Part shown: positions 28,679 through 36,721 of the stretch, piece after piece | How positions within the stretch are numbered: the first letter of the stretch is position 1 | Layout: each line of letters starts with the position of its first letter | Assembly (NCBI GenBank): GCA_902595755.1 | Contig: CACJRF010000003.1 | Coordinates: forward strand, 1-56,579 | From: an uncultured Alphaproteobacteria bacterium | GTDB lineage: Bacteria; Pseudomonadota; Alphaproteobacteria; Methylaequorales; Methylaequoraceae | Length of the DNA: 56,579 nucleotides | Direction: 5' to 3' | Notes under the pieces: generated by a model | What the model was told of the DNA's origin: nothing | Databases searched by the model: none | Seen by the model: only the letters and a program-made list of their open reading frames with translations | Translations under genes and position numbers: made by a program

Positions 28679-28708
28679 ATTGACATTATGTCAATTTGGC
28701 ACTATATT
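28679..28708 (+). promoter_or_regulatory. Promoter of hsp20 with palindrome over the -35 box
   Basis: A perfect -35 TTGACA (28680-28685) is spaced 17 bases from TATATT (28703-28708), giving the strongest vegetative-type promoter in the window. The -35 lies within a 17-base palindrome ATTGACATTATGTCAAT (28679-28695) that could be an operator. The -10 context (ACTATATTTG) also resembles alphaproteobacterial RpoH promoters, so heat-shock sigma recognition is possible. Confidence 0.65.
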
Positions 28709-28755
28709 TGTATTATAACAATAACATTGCCTACTTTAGGGATGTTAAATATAAA

Positions 28756-28775
28756 TCTTGCTTATTTTAAGGAGA
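28756..28775 (+). promoter_or_regulatory. Candidate ROSE-like RNA thermometer hairpin over the hsp20 ribosome-binding site
   Basis: In the leader, UCUUGCU (28756-28762) can pair with AGGAGA (28770-28775), with U58-A73, a U-G wobble and a bulged G at 28760, closed further by U63-A69 around a five-base loop. This is the U-U/C-G-C-U against AGGA geometry with bulged G that defines ROSE elements of small heat-shock genes in alpha- and gammaproteobacteria. The paired bases include the only ribosome-binding site, seven bases before the ATG at 28782. Typical ROSE leaders have additional upstream hairpins, which are not evident here. Confidence 0.5.
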
Positions 28776-28781
28776 AATAAT

Positions 28782-29207
28782 ATGCAAAATCTAACTACTT
28801 TTGATACTAATAAATATCTACCGTATTCTGTGGGCTTTGACAGTTTATTTGATAGATTATTTGATATGGATTTAGATTCCTCTAATTCCTATCCACCATA
28901 CAACATCAGTAAGATTGATGAAAACAATTATGTTATAGAAATGGCCCTTGCTGGTTTTGGTAAATCCGATTTAGAAATTGAATTGACTAACGGAGAACTC
29001 ACAATAAAATCAAAAAAAAGAGATGAGTCAGAGAAAAATCACAATTTAATTCATCAAGGTATATCTCAGAGATCATTCGTGAGAAAATTTACACTTTCTG
29101 ATGAAATCTTAGTTAAAAATGCTGAGATGAAAGATGGGATGCTTACTATTAAATTAGAGAGATTTATCCCCGAAAGTAAAAAACCAAAAATCATTTCTAT
29201 TAAATAA
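28782..29207 (+). CDS. Small heat-shock protein, Hsp20/alpha-crystallin family (IbpA-like)
   Basis: ATP-independent holding chaperone. The chosen start at 28782 follows AAGGAG and gives a 141-residue protein opening MQNLTTFD; a longer frame beginning at 28758 would start inside the leader hairpin. The N-terminal region has SVGFDSLFDRLFDM, as in IbpA/HspH proteins (a phenylalanine-rich oligomerisation segment), then the alpha-crystallin domain from about residue 40 to 130 with NYVIEMALAGF, HQGISQRSFVRKFTL and a C-terminal MLTIKLER strand. The gene stands alone between a dedicated promoter and a strong hairpin. Confidence 0.93.
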   Translation: MQNLTTFDTNKYLPYSVGFDSLFDRLFDMDLDSSNSYPPYNISKIDENNYVIEMALAGFGKSDLEIELTNGELTIKSKKRDESEKNHNLIHQGISQRSFVRKFTLSDEILVKNAEMKDGMLTIKLERFIPESKKPKIISIK

Positions 29208-29213
29208 ATTTAT

Positions 29214-29238
29214 GTCGCTTGGGTTTAACCCAAGCGAC
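29214..29238. terminator. Hairpin downstream of hsp20
   Basis: Perfect 10-bp stem GTCGCTTGGG / CCCAAGCGAC around a five-base TTTAA loop, beginning six bases after the hsp20 stop. There is no T run after it, so it may act as an mRNA-stabilising or weak terminator structure. It separates hsp20 from the iron transporter operon. Confidence 0.7.
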
Positions 29239-29256
29239 GAAAACCAAACTATATAC

Positions 29257-29310
29257 TTGACATATAAATTAATTGATACTATTGATTAATATTAATTATC
29301 ATTATCATTA
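29257..29310 (+). promoter_or_regulatory. Iron-transporter promoter region with Fur-box-like site
   Basis: A TTGACA hexamer at 29257-29262 is a good -35; the matching -10 at 29280 (TATTGA) is weak. Downstream, 29295-29310 reads ATTATCATTATCATTA; on the opposite strand this gives GATAATGATAAT, matching twelve bases of the classic Fur box. The site ends three bases before the start codon of the iron-binding protein gene, so bound repressor would block transcript elongation or start. Regulator identity (Fur versus another iron regulator) is inferred. Confidence 0.55.
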
Positions 29311-29313
29311 CAT

Positions 29314-30330
29314 ATGTTTTTTATAATTTCGTTTGTACTTTTTTTTTCTATTTTTCAAAGTTCATTATCTAATGAAATAAATCTTTATACAACTAGGCAT
29401 TATGAAGCTGATTACGAGATTTATAGAAAATTTCAAAATATAACTGGAATTAAAGTTAATGTCGTATCTGGAAAATCAAAGCCTCTCGAAAAAAGAATAA
29501 TTGAGGAGGGAAAGAACTGTAAAGGTGACTTATTTTTCTTGGCTGATGCTGGACGTCTTTATTCTGCAGAAAAGAAAAATTTATTTCAAAAGATTAAATC
29601 TTCTTTACTTAATGAAAAAATACCCACTCATTTGAGAAATGATTATTGGTATGGAATTACAAAAAGAGCAAGAATAATTTTTTATAATCCAGAATATATA
29701 AACTCTGAAAAAATTAAAAACTTAAATTATGAAGACCTTGGAAATAAGGAGTGGAATGATTCAATTGCTATAAGACAATCGAATAATGTTTATAATCAAT
29801 CTTTAGTTGCTTCATTAATATACAATTTAGGAGAAAAGAAAACATCTGAATGGTTAGAGAATTTTGTTAATAATTTTTACAAGACTCCTATGGGAAATGA
29901 TAGAGCACAAATCCTTGCTGTTGCTGCAGGTGAAGCAAAGCTTGCAATAGCTAATACATATTACTACGCATTAATGCTATCGGGTAAAAAAGGTAAATCT
30001 CAACAAGAAGCTGCTAAAAAAGTTAAACCATTGTTTCCAAATAAAAATAATAGAGGGACTCATATTAATATATCTGGTATTGGTGTGCTAAAACATTCTC
30101 CAAACAAAATAAACGCTATCAAATTTTTAGAATTTTTAGTTTCAGAAGAAGCTCAAATACACCTAAGTAAAAATAGCTTTGAATATCCAATTGTTGAAAA
30201 TATAGAAATTCCAGAAATACTTAAATTAATCAGTAAAGAGTTTAAAGAAGATAAAGATACGCCAGTAGAAATTTACGGAAAATTTCAAACTAGATCATTT
30301 AATTTAATGTTAGAAAAAAAGTGGAATTGA
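29314..30330 (+). CDS. Fe(III) ABC transporter, periplasmic substrate-binding protein (FutA/FbpA family)
   Basis: Binds ferric iron in the periplasm for ABC import. The first ~19 residues are a signal peptide (MFFIISFVLFF, cleavage before NEINLY). The mature start NLYTTRHYEADYEIY supplies the His/Tyr ligands, and the Y216-Y218 triplet in ANTYYYALML gives the tyrosine ligands of the ferric-binding protein fold. The length of 338 is typical. There is no clear ribosome-binding site; the ATG is immediately preceded by the Fur-box-like sequence. Followed one base later by the permease. Confidence 0.92.
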   Translation: MFFIISFVLFFSIFQSSLSNEINLYTTRHYEADYEIYRKFQNITGIKVNVVSGKSKPLEKRIIEEGKNCKGDLFFLADAGRLYSAEKKNLFQKIKSSLLNEKIPTHLRNDYWYGITKRARIIFYNPEYINSEKIKNLNYEDLGNKEWNDSIAIRQSNNVYNQSLVASLIYNLGEKKTSEWLENFVNNFYKTPMGNDRAQILAVAAGEAKLAIANTYYYALMLSGKKGKSQQEAAKKVKPLFPNKNNRGTHINISGIGVLKHSPNKINAIKFLEFLVSEEAQIHLSKNSFEYPIVENIEIPEILKLISKEFKEDKDTPVEIYGKFQTRSFNLMLEKKWN

Positions 30331-30331
30331 A

Positions 30332-31942
30332 TTGTTTAAAATCAATTATTATTCAAAAGATAATTTATTAATTTTTTTTTTAGTTTTGGCCATATCAGCT
30401 ATGGCAATCACACCACTTTTTTCAATTATAATATCACTACTCAAAATATTTTTTTTAAATAGTTCTTTAGATGGAAAGTTTTTATTCGAATATATTAGAA
30501 ATTCCTTTGATATTCTCTTTTTTGTAATTATCTTAACTTCAATTTTTGGTATTATACCATCTTTTCTAATATCTTTTTTCAGTTTTTGGGGCGTTAATTT
30601 TTTTAAATATGCTTTGATTCTATCTTTGGCTATTCCACCGTATATTTTTGGGTATTCTTTAAGCTCTTTTTTTGAAAATTATGGTACTGCATACTCCTTA
30701 CTAAAGTTTTTTTCCCCTAATATTGGTAATAATCTAACCCTAAATTTATCGGCTAAAACCATGACCATAATCTCTTTGTCATTTTCTTTATTTGGCTATA
30801 TTTACTTGTTATCAATGACGACCTTTAATAATCAACTCGGCAATTACATCGAAATGTCAAAAACACTTGGAATATCAAAATTTAGAATGATCAAAAGTAT
30901 TATATTACCGTTATCAAGACCAGCTATTTTTATAGGGATTAGTTTAGTGGCAATGGAAACACTATCAGATTTCGGTACTGCCTCTTTTTTTGGAATATCA
31001 ACACTGACTACTGGTATTTATAACTCTTGGTTTATTTTTGATGATATACAAACATCAAATCTTTTATCAATTGTTCTTTTAGGTTTTATCTTATTTTTAT
31101 TTTATGTTGAAAATAAATTTCAAAAAAAAAAAAAATTTCATGACTCATCTTATAAATCAAAAAAAATCAAACCAAAAGAATTAAAAGGATTCTATAACTT
31201 CTTAGCATTTTTTGTTTGTTTTTTAATATTTTTTATCAGTTTTATTTTCCCTCTTTTACAAATGATTTATTGGTCAATCATACACTCTAATTATTTTTAT
31301 AATTTTGATTTGTTAGCCCTAAATTTAAATACACTTTTTCTAATCCTAACAACTTCTTCAATTTTGCTTACATTTGCCTTCTTGTGTAACTTTGGGAATA
31401 GACTTTTAAAGAATAACTTTTTAAATATTATCTCAAATCTCTCAATCTCAGGTTATGCAATTCCAGGTATTTTAATATCAATCGCGGTAATAACTATTTT
31501 TTCAACTATATCCGATTTACTTAATATTGAATTAAAATCAGTTTTTATTGGCTCTTTTATTGGTTTGGTATTTGGATATTTTTTTAGATTTTATTCTATT
31601 GCTTTTAACGGGATAAAGTCGAACTATTTAAAAATTAACTATCAAATAGATGAGAGTGGATATCTTCTTGGTTTAAGTAAAGTGAAAATGTTTTTAAAAG
31701 TTCATTTTCCAATTTTAAAGAGAAATACATTTTTTATTTTCATCCTTATTTCGTTAGAAATAATTAAGGAATTACCGATAACTTTGATACTAAGGCCATT
31801 TAATTTTGAAACATTTTCTACAAAGGCGTTTGAGTATGCATCTCAAGATCTTATCGAAGCAGCAGCACTCCCATCATTATTTTTAGTTTTATGGACAACT
31901 ATTCTTATTTTATTTTCATCTAAATACTTTTTAAAAAAATAA
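30332..31942 (+). CDS. Fe(III) ABC transporter permease (FbpB/SfuB type)
   Basis: Inner-membrane channel of the iron importer. The 536-residue protein is a tandem fusion of two permease units, each with about six helices and an EAA loop: SKTLGISKFRMIKSIILP in the first half and LLGLSKVKMFLKVHFP in the second, separated by a basic linker near residue 270. It starts with TTG directly after the substrate-binding gene and ends 19 bases before the ATPase gene, forming one operon. Confidence 0.92.
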   Translation: MFKINYYSKDNLLIFFLVLAISAMAITPLFSIIISLLKIFFLNSSLDGKFLFEYIRNSFDILFFVIILTSIFGIIPSFLISFFSFWGVNFFKYALILSLAIPPYIFGYSLSSFFENYGTAYSLLKFFSPNIGNNLTLNLSAKTMTIISLSFSLFGYIYLLSMTTFNNQLGNYIEMSKTLGISKFRMIKSIILPLSRPAIFIGISLVAMETLSDFGTASFFGISTLTTGIYNSWFIFDDIQTSNLLSIVLLGFILFLFYVENKFQKKKKFHDSSYKSKKIKPKELKGFYNFLAFFVCFLIFFISFIFPLLQMIYWSIIHSNYFYNFDLLALNLNTLFLILTTSSILLTFAFLCNFGNRLLKNNFLNIISNLSISGYAIPGILISIAVITIFSTISDLLNIELKSVFIGSFIGLVFGYFFRFYSIAFNGIKSNYLKINYQIDESGYLLGLSKVKMFLKVHFPILKRNTFFIFILISLEIIKELPITLILRPFNFETFSTKAFEYASQDLIEAAALPSLFLVLWTTILILFSSKYFLKK

Positions 31943-31961
31943 AAATAATTTATAAGAAGTT

Positions 31962-33014
31962 ATGAAAGAGTTTTTTAAGGTTGATAATGTTACATTTTCA
32001 CCAAATCAAAAATATCTAATTAAAAATGTTTCTTTTAAAATTTTTAATAAAGGAGATATCATAAGCTTACTCGGACCTTCAGGTGTTGGTAAGACTACTA
32101 TTCTGCGAACAATAGCAGGCCTAGATAGATTAATTGATGGTGAGATTTGGTTAGATAAGAAACTTATTTCATCTAAAAATTTAAATATACAACCCGAAAA
32201 AAGAGATGTTTCATTAACATTCCAAAATAATTGTCTATTCCCCCACATGAGTCTAGAACAAAATATTATGATTAGTAAAGAAGATGAACTTGATGTAAGT
32301 GAAGTTAATAATCTTATCAAAAATTTTTACCTAAATGATATAATAAATAAATTTCCTCATGAGGTCAGCTCTGGTCAAGCTCAAAGAGCCGCATTAATCC
32401 GTTCAATAGTGAGCAATCCAAAATTATTATTATTGGATGAACCATTTTCTAACCTTAACAAAGGTCTAAGAGAAGAACTTCAGGTAATTTTAAAACAGAT
32501 TTTGAAGAAAAAAAAAATTACGAGTATTATTGTCACACATGATTATGATGAGGCATTTTACTTTGGAGATATGTGTGGAGTTCTGATAAATCAAAAAATG
32601 ATTCAGTTTTCAGAGCCATATAAAATTTATCATCACCCAAATTCTCCCGAAATAGCAAACTTTTTTAATAAGGGTGAATTTATAGAAGCTAAAATAATCT
32701 CTAAAAACGAACTTTTCCATGAAAAGCTTGGGGTAATTAAAGGTAAAGTAGATCCAAAATTTAAGAATGGTGCTATTGTAAAACTTCTTATTCAGGCTGA
32801 AGATTTAATTCACAGTGACAAAAGTGACCTTAAATTTAAGATAATTGACAAACGTTTTGTTGGGACAAACTTTATTTATACACTTGATATTTCAAATAAA
32901 GAAAGAGTTCATGTTCTTGTTCATTCTCACCACTCTCATTTTCACAATATAGGAAAAAAATTTGGTATAAAGACACCAATTTCACTCGAACATGTTGTTT
33001 GCTTTGAGAAATAA
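31962..33014 (+). CDS. Fe(III) ABC transporter ATP-binding protein (FbpC type)
   Basis: Energises the iron importer. In 350 residues: Walker A GPSGVGKTT (38-46), Q-loop in TFQNN near 88, signature VSSGQAQR (about 135-142), Walker B LLLLDEP (155-161), H-loop IVTHD, then a C-terminal regulatory domain of about 110 residues with a His-rich end (HSHHSHFHN) just before the stop. The His-rich segment is not part of the usual core and could bind metal; that is inference. Confidence 0.92.
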   Translation: MKEFFKVDNVTFSPNQKYLIKNVSFKIFNKGDIISLLGPSGVGKTTILRTIAGLDRLIDGEIWLDKKLISSKNLNIQPEKRDVSLTFQNNCLFPHMSLEQNIMISKEDELDVSEVNNLIKNFYLNDIINKFPHEVSSGQAQRAALIRSIVSNPKLLLLDEPFSNLNKGLREELQVILKQILKKKKITSIIVTHDYDEAFYFGDMCGVLINQKMIQFSEPYKIYHHPNSPEIANFFNKGEFIEAKIISKNELFHEKLGVIKGKVDPKFKNGAIVKLLIQAEDLIHSDKSDLKFKIIDKRFVGTNFIYTLDISNKERVHVLVHSHHSHFHNIGKKFGIKTPISLEHVVCFEK

Positions 33015-33064
33015 TTTATCATTTTTGTACTTTACAATTGTTGTGATTAATTTAATCTAAAATA

Positions 33065-33271
33065 ATGGACGAAGAAAAATTAAATATTTCAATTAGAAAG
33101 TTTTTGAAGGGTGTAGGTATAAATTCCCAAAGAATAATTGAAAAGAGAATAAGAGATATTGTAGAAAATGATAAAAATGCAGATTTATCCAAAGTAAAGG
33201 TTACAATGCACATAACATCACCAGAACTACAAATTGATGAAAAGATTGATGGTCAAATTGATATTGATTAA
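33065..33271 (+). CDS. DUF6494-like small protein
   Basis: Function unknown. Sixty-eight residues: an N-terminal helix with NISIRKFLKGVGINSQRIIEK followed by a short beta part, T-M-H-I-T-S-P-E-L and a terminal acidic strand. Order and motif (SIRKFLKxVG, then a final KIDGQIDID) match what I recall of DUF6494 proteins found widely in Proteobacteria. It lies 50 bases after the iron ABC ATPase gene and may be read through from it. Confidence 0.7.
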   Translation: MDEEKLNISIRKFLKGVGINSQRIIEKRIRDIVENDKNADLSKVKVTMHITSPELQIDEKIDGQIDID

Positions 33272-33297
33272 TCAGAGAAATTAAATGATGTTTAATT

Positions 33298-33501
33298 ATG
33301 GATAAAGAAAATCCCTTTCCATTTTGTGATAATAAAACTAAAACAATAAAAGAAAATATAATATGTGAACAACATAAAATGCATAATGCAATGACTGACA
33401 ACGCCTTATCATTTATTTTATTTTATGTTTTTACTGTACTTTTCATTGCGTTTCTCTTTCAATTAACAAAAAAAAACTTTAATAAAGGAAAGAAAAAATA
33501 G
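33298..33501 (+). CDS. Small single-pass membrane protein, unknown
   Basis: Not recognised. Sixty-seven residues: a hydrophilic N-terminal half containing two cysteines (PFCDN and IICEQHKMH, a C/H-rich segment) and one transmembrane helix at about residues 38-56 (SFILFYVFTVLFIAF), ending in a basic tail. The stop abuts the TTG start of the next membrane protein, so the two are probably translated together. Confidence 0.6.
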   Translation: MDKENPFPFCDNKTKTIKENIICEQHKMHNAMTDNALSFILFYVFTVLFIAFLFQLTKKNFNKGKKK

Positions 33502-33903
33502 TTGGATTATTTAATTTGCTCAGTACTAGTTTCTCTTCATATATTATTGTCTATAGCTTTATATTTCATTTCTAAAAGTTTCGGTTTAAATGGTTTTTTA
33601 GTTAAAAGAATTTTTAAAAATGGTGGTCAACTCACAACTTTTTTAATTATATTATCCATATCAATATTTCTTCTATTCATTTTTTTAATAAAAATTAATA
33701 AAGATTATGTGCAAATAATTAATTTTTTAATTTCCTTTTTTTTAATTTTTGAAATATGCATGAAAATTGCAAATTCTGAAAGGTTTATAAATTGGATTGG
33801 GGAGAATTTAGAAAAATCAATTAGGTCATTAATAATGTTTGTAATTTCTCTAAATTGTACCTATTTTTTTACAAGAATTACTCACCAAGTTTTAAACAGC
33901 TAA
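33502..33903 (+). CDS. Multi-pass membrane protein, unknown
   Basis: Not recognised. The 133-residue protein has four strongly hydrophobic segments at about residues 2-22, 45-63, 70-90 and 110-128 with a short basic loop after the first. It starts with TTG immediately after the preceding stop, and precedes the DCC-family gene by six bases. Very low complexity and AT-rich; no charged residues are conserved enough to suggest an activity. Confidence 0.6.
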   Translation: MDYLICSVLVSLHILLSIALYFISKSFGLNGFLVKRIFKNGGQLTTFLIILSISIFLLFIFLIKINKDYVQIINFLISFFLIFEICMKIANSERFINWIGENLEKSIRSLIMFVISLNCTYFFTRITHQVLNS

Positions 33904-33909
33904 CTAAAG

Positions 33910-34257
33910 ATGAAAAAAAAAATTAAAGTTTTTTATGATGGAAATTGCAAAATTTGTGACCAGGAAATATCATATTATAAAAAAAATGACATTGATAAAA
34001 AGTTTGAATGGGTAAATATTCATAATTCTAAATCTAAAATAAATAGGCTCAACTTACAAAAGAAAGAGCTTATGGACGTTCTTCATATAGAAACTGAAAG
34101 CGGTAAAATTCTAAAGGGAGTAGATGCTTTTTTAGAAATATGGGCTAATTTTAAGTATTTTAGATTTCTAGCCTTTTTCGTGAAAATAAAACCCGTTAAA
34201 AGGTTAACTGAAATAATTTATAAAATTTGGGCAAAAAAAAGAAAAAAAAAGTATTAG
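33910..34257 (+). CDS. DCC-family thiol-disulfide oxidoreductase-like protein (DUF393)
   Basis: Small predicted redox protein of 115 residues. It has the defining YDGNCKICDQE motif at about residues 10-20 (D-x-x-C-x-x-C), followed by the WVNIH strand and KGVDAFLEIW, the second conserved DCC segment. In vivo role is unknown in the family. Its end overlaps the convergent ferredoxin-like gene by four bases. Confidence 0.87.
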   Translation: MKKKIKVFYDGNCKICDQEISYYKKNDIDKKFEWVNIHNSKSKINRLNLQKKELMDVLHIETESGKILKGVDAFLEIWANFKYFRFLAFFVKIKPVKRLTEIIYKIWAKKRKKKY

Positions 34258-34556
34258 TTTTTTATAAGTAAATGTTGAGCTATCTCACCAGTTATTAGAG
34301 AATCTACAATATCATCAGCGTTCTTAAAACTTTCACATTTATACCAAATTCCTTGAGGATAAATTACAATAACCGGACCAGACTCACATTTATCAAGACA
34401 TCCTGATTGGTTGACTCTGACGTTTTGAATGCTCTTATCCTTTACTTTTTGTTTTATATAATTTCTAAATAAATGTGAGTCTTTTTTTTTACATGAAACT
34501 CTTTCATTTCCAGCTCTTTCATTTACGCAACAAAAAATATGATAATCATAATCCAT
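34254..34556 (-). CDS. Thioredoxin-like [2Fe-2S] ferredoxin domain protein
   Basis: One hundred residues with cysteines C9/C10, C22, C53 and C57 in the C-x11/12-C-x30-C-x3-C spacing of thioredoxin-fold [2Fe-2S] ferredoxins; the second pair is in GCLDKCESGP. The protein is divergent from the molybdopterin oxidoreductase gene with 42 bases between starts, so it is a plausible electron partner, though such ferredoxins occur in other contexts too. Note the adjacent second cysteine at position 10. Confidence 0.85.
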   Translation of the reverse strand: MDYDYHIFCCVNERAGNERVSCKKKDSHLFRNYIKQKVKDKSIQNVRVNQSGCLDKCESGPVIVIYPQGIWYKCESFKNADDIVDSLITGEIAQHLLIKN

Positions 34557-34598
34557 AAAGTTCTTTGAAATTATAAAAATTTAATATACACTTTTAAC

Positions 34599-36719
34599 GT
34601 GGAAGATCAAACTAGAACTCATTTTGGGGCCTGCCCTCATGATTGTCCAGACACCTGTGCAATGATATACGAGGTAGAGGATGAAAAACTTATTAGTGTA
34701 AAAGGTAATAAAGACCATCCGATGACTAGGGGTACTTTATGTGTAAAAGTTAAGGATTACGAAAAAAGACACTATCACCCTGATAGACTTTTATACCCTC
34801 ATAAAAGAGTTGGAAAAAAAGGAGAGAAAAAATTTGAAAGAATTTCCTGGAAAGAAGCTATTGATACTATTCACTCAAAATGGGTAAAAATCATTGACGA
34901 ATATGGTCCGCAGGCAATTCTTCCATTTAGTTACTTAGGAAACCAAGGGCTAGTTCATGGTTTAAACGGCGGCGACTCTTTTTTTAATAAACTTGGAGCT
35001 ACTGTATGTGAAAGAACTTTTTGTGGAGAAGGCTCGTGTACTGCTTGGCTTTCCACGATTGGGCCTACAGCTGGTGTTGATCCTGAAAGTTACATTCACA
35101 GCAAATATATAGTTATTTGGGCATGCAATAGTGTTAGTACAAATCTCCACCATTGGGCTATTGTACAAGAGGCTAAGAAAAAAGGAGCCAAAGTTGTTGT
35201 AATTGATTCGTACAAATCTAGAACTGCAAAGCAGGCCGACTGGCACTTAAGTCCAAAGCCTGGAACTGACGGTGCACTAGCAATGGCTGTAATAAACCAC
35301 ATTATAAAAAATGATCTAACTGATAAAGACTATATTGATAAATATACAGATGGATTTGATGAATTAAAAAGTCATGTTACGGATAAAACTCCGGAATGGG
35401 CTGCTAAAATTACTGGTGTTAATAAAGAAGATATTGAGAAACTAGCTTTAGAACTTGCAAGTAATCAACCAGCTGCAATAAGAATTGGTGTTGCTCTTGA
35501 AAGACATCATGGTGGTGGTCAAACAATTAGAGCTGTAACATGTATTCCTGCTTTGACAGGTGCTTGGAAGCATGTAGGCGGTGGAATAACTCAATTTCCC
35601 GTATGGGAACATCCTTATAAGTTTGATGTTATTTGTAGACCAGATCTTATTCCAGAGGGTACGCGTGTTGTCAACGCATTACAGCTAGGTAGGGCATTAT
35701 TAGGCGAAAATATTGATAAGAATTTACCAATAAAATCTATGATGTGTTGGAATGCAAATCCTGTCACACAGTCACCTGAAACTGAAAAAATAGTCGAAGG
35801 GCTTCAAAGAGAAGATTTATTCTTAGTTTCTGCTGAACATTTTATATCTGACACGGCATCCTATGCCGATATTCTTTTACCTGCTTCAATGGGCGCCGAG
35901 CATGAAGATATTATATTATCTTGGGGACACTTGTATTTAACATATAATGAAAAATGTCTTGAAGCCCCAGGAGAAGCAAAATCAAATTATGAAATTTTTA
36001 GACTTCTGGCTAAAAAATTTGGGTTTGATGAAGATCAATTCGCTTGGAGCGATGAAGAATGTCTTGAGAATTATGTGGATTGGAGTGCCCCAGCCTGTAA
36101 TGGAATAGATTTAAAATATCTTAAACAAAATGGATATGCTAGATTGGATGTTGGCACAAAGGATAATAGGGTTCCTCATAAAGAGGGAAACTTCCCTACT
36201 CCTTCTGGTAAATGTCAGCTAATTCTTAGAGGTGTTAATAATTTTGTTGCAGCACCTTTTAGACAGATGTACGAAGGATATCAACCAGGTCAGCCTTTAC
36301 CTGCTCTACCTGATTATGTTCCACCAAGGGAGTCGCCGGAGGATAATAAGAAATTAGCAGAAAAATATCCTTTAAATGTAATTTCTCCAAAAAGTCACGC
36401 ATTCTTAAACTCGTGTTATGCTAATATGGAAGGTAAACAAAAAACACAAGGTGATCAATTTGTGTTAATGAATAAGATTAATGCAGAACAAAGAAATATT
36501 AATGATGGAGATATGGTTAAAGTCTTCAACGATAGAGGCAGTTATGAAGGTGTACTAAGATTAACAGATGATGTTAACCCTGGAATCATAGTTTCGACGC
36601 TTGGTTATTGGAGACAACATAATGAAGGAACAGTAAATAGCATAAGTTCAGCGGAGTTTGCGAATATGGGGAATGCTCCAACCTTTTCTGATAATTTAGT
36701 GGAAGTTACAAAAGCTTAG
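34599..36719 (+). CDS. Molybdopterin-dependent oxidoreductase, DMSO-reductase superfamily, substrate unknown
   Basis: 706-residue Mo- or W-bis-MGD enzyme. An N-terminal [4Fe-4S] site is formed by C12, C16, C20 (CPHDCPDTC) and C48 (GTLCVK). Then come the large molybdopterin-binding domains (CNSVSTNLHHW, VVIDSYKSRTA, KPGTDGALAMA, RIGVALERHHGGG, LLPASMGAEHED) and the C-terminal molydopterin-dinucleotide-binding barrel (INDGDMVKVFNDRG). No Tat signal is present, so it is cytoplasmic. The start is GTG. It faces the tungstate-type transporter genes, so the metal may be tungsten or molybdenum. Confidence 0.9.
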   Translation: MEDQTRTHFGACPHDCPDTCAMIYEVEDEKLISVKGNKDHPMTRGTLCVKVKDYEKRHYHPDRLLYPHKRVGKKGEKKFERISWKEAIDTIHSKWVKIIDEYGPQAILPFSYLGNQGLVHGLNGGDSFFNKLGATVCERTFCGEGSCTAWLSTIGPTAGVDPESYIHSKYIVIWACNSVSTNLHHWAIVQEAKKKGAKVVVIDSYKSRTAKQADWHLSPKPGTDGALAMAVINHIIKNDLTDKDYIDKYTDGFDELKSHVTDKTPEWAAKITGVNKEDIEKLALELASNQPAAIRIGVALERHHGGGQTIRAVTCIPALTGAWKHVGGGITQFPVWEHPYKFDVICRPDLIPEGTRVVNALQLGRALLGENIDKNLPIKSMMCWNANPVTQSPETEKIVEGLQREDLFLVSAEHFISDTASYADILLPASMGAEHEDIILSWGHLYLTYNEKCLEAPGEAKSNYEIFRLLAKKFGFDEDQFAWSDEECLENYVDWSAPACNGIDLKYLKQNGYARLDVGTKDNRVPHKEGNFPTPSGKCQLILRGVNNFVAAPFRQMYEGYQPGQPLPALPDYVPPRESPEDNKKLAEKYPLNVISPKSHAFLNSCYANMEGKQKTQGDQFVLMNKINAEQRNINDGDMVKVFNDRGSYEGVLRLTDDVNPGIIVSTLGYWRQHNEGTVNSISSAEFANMGNAPTFSDNLVEVTKA

Positions 36720-36721
36720 AT

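Noticed and set aside
28758-28781. Longer hsp20 start
   Set aside because: Falls in the leader hairpin and has no ribosome-binding site, while ATG 28782 follows AAGGAG.
34962-35302. Minus-strand open frames inside the molybdopterin oxidoreductase gene
   Set aside because: They are out of phase with a strongly conserved gene on the other strand and have no family motifs or ribosome-binding site.
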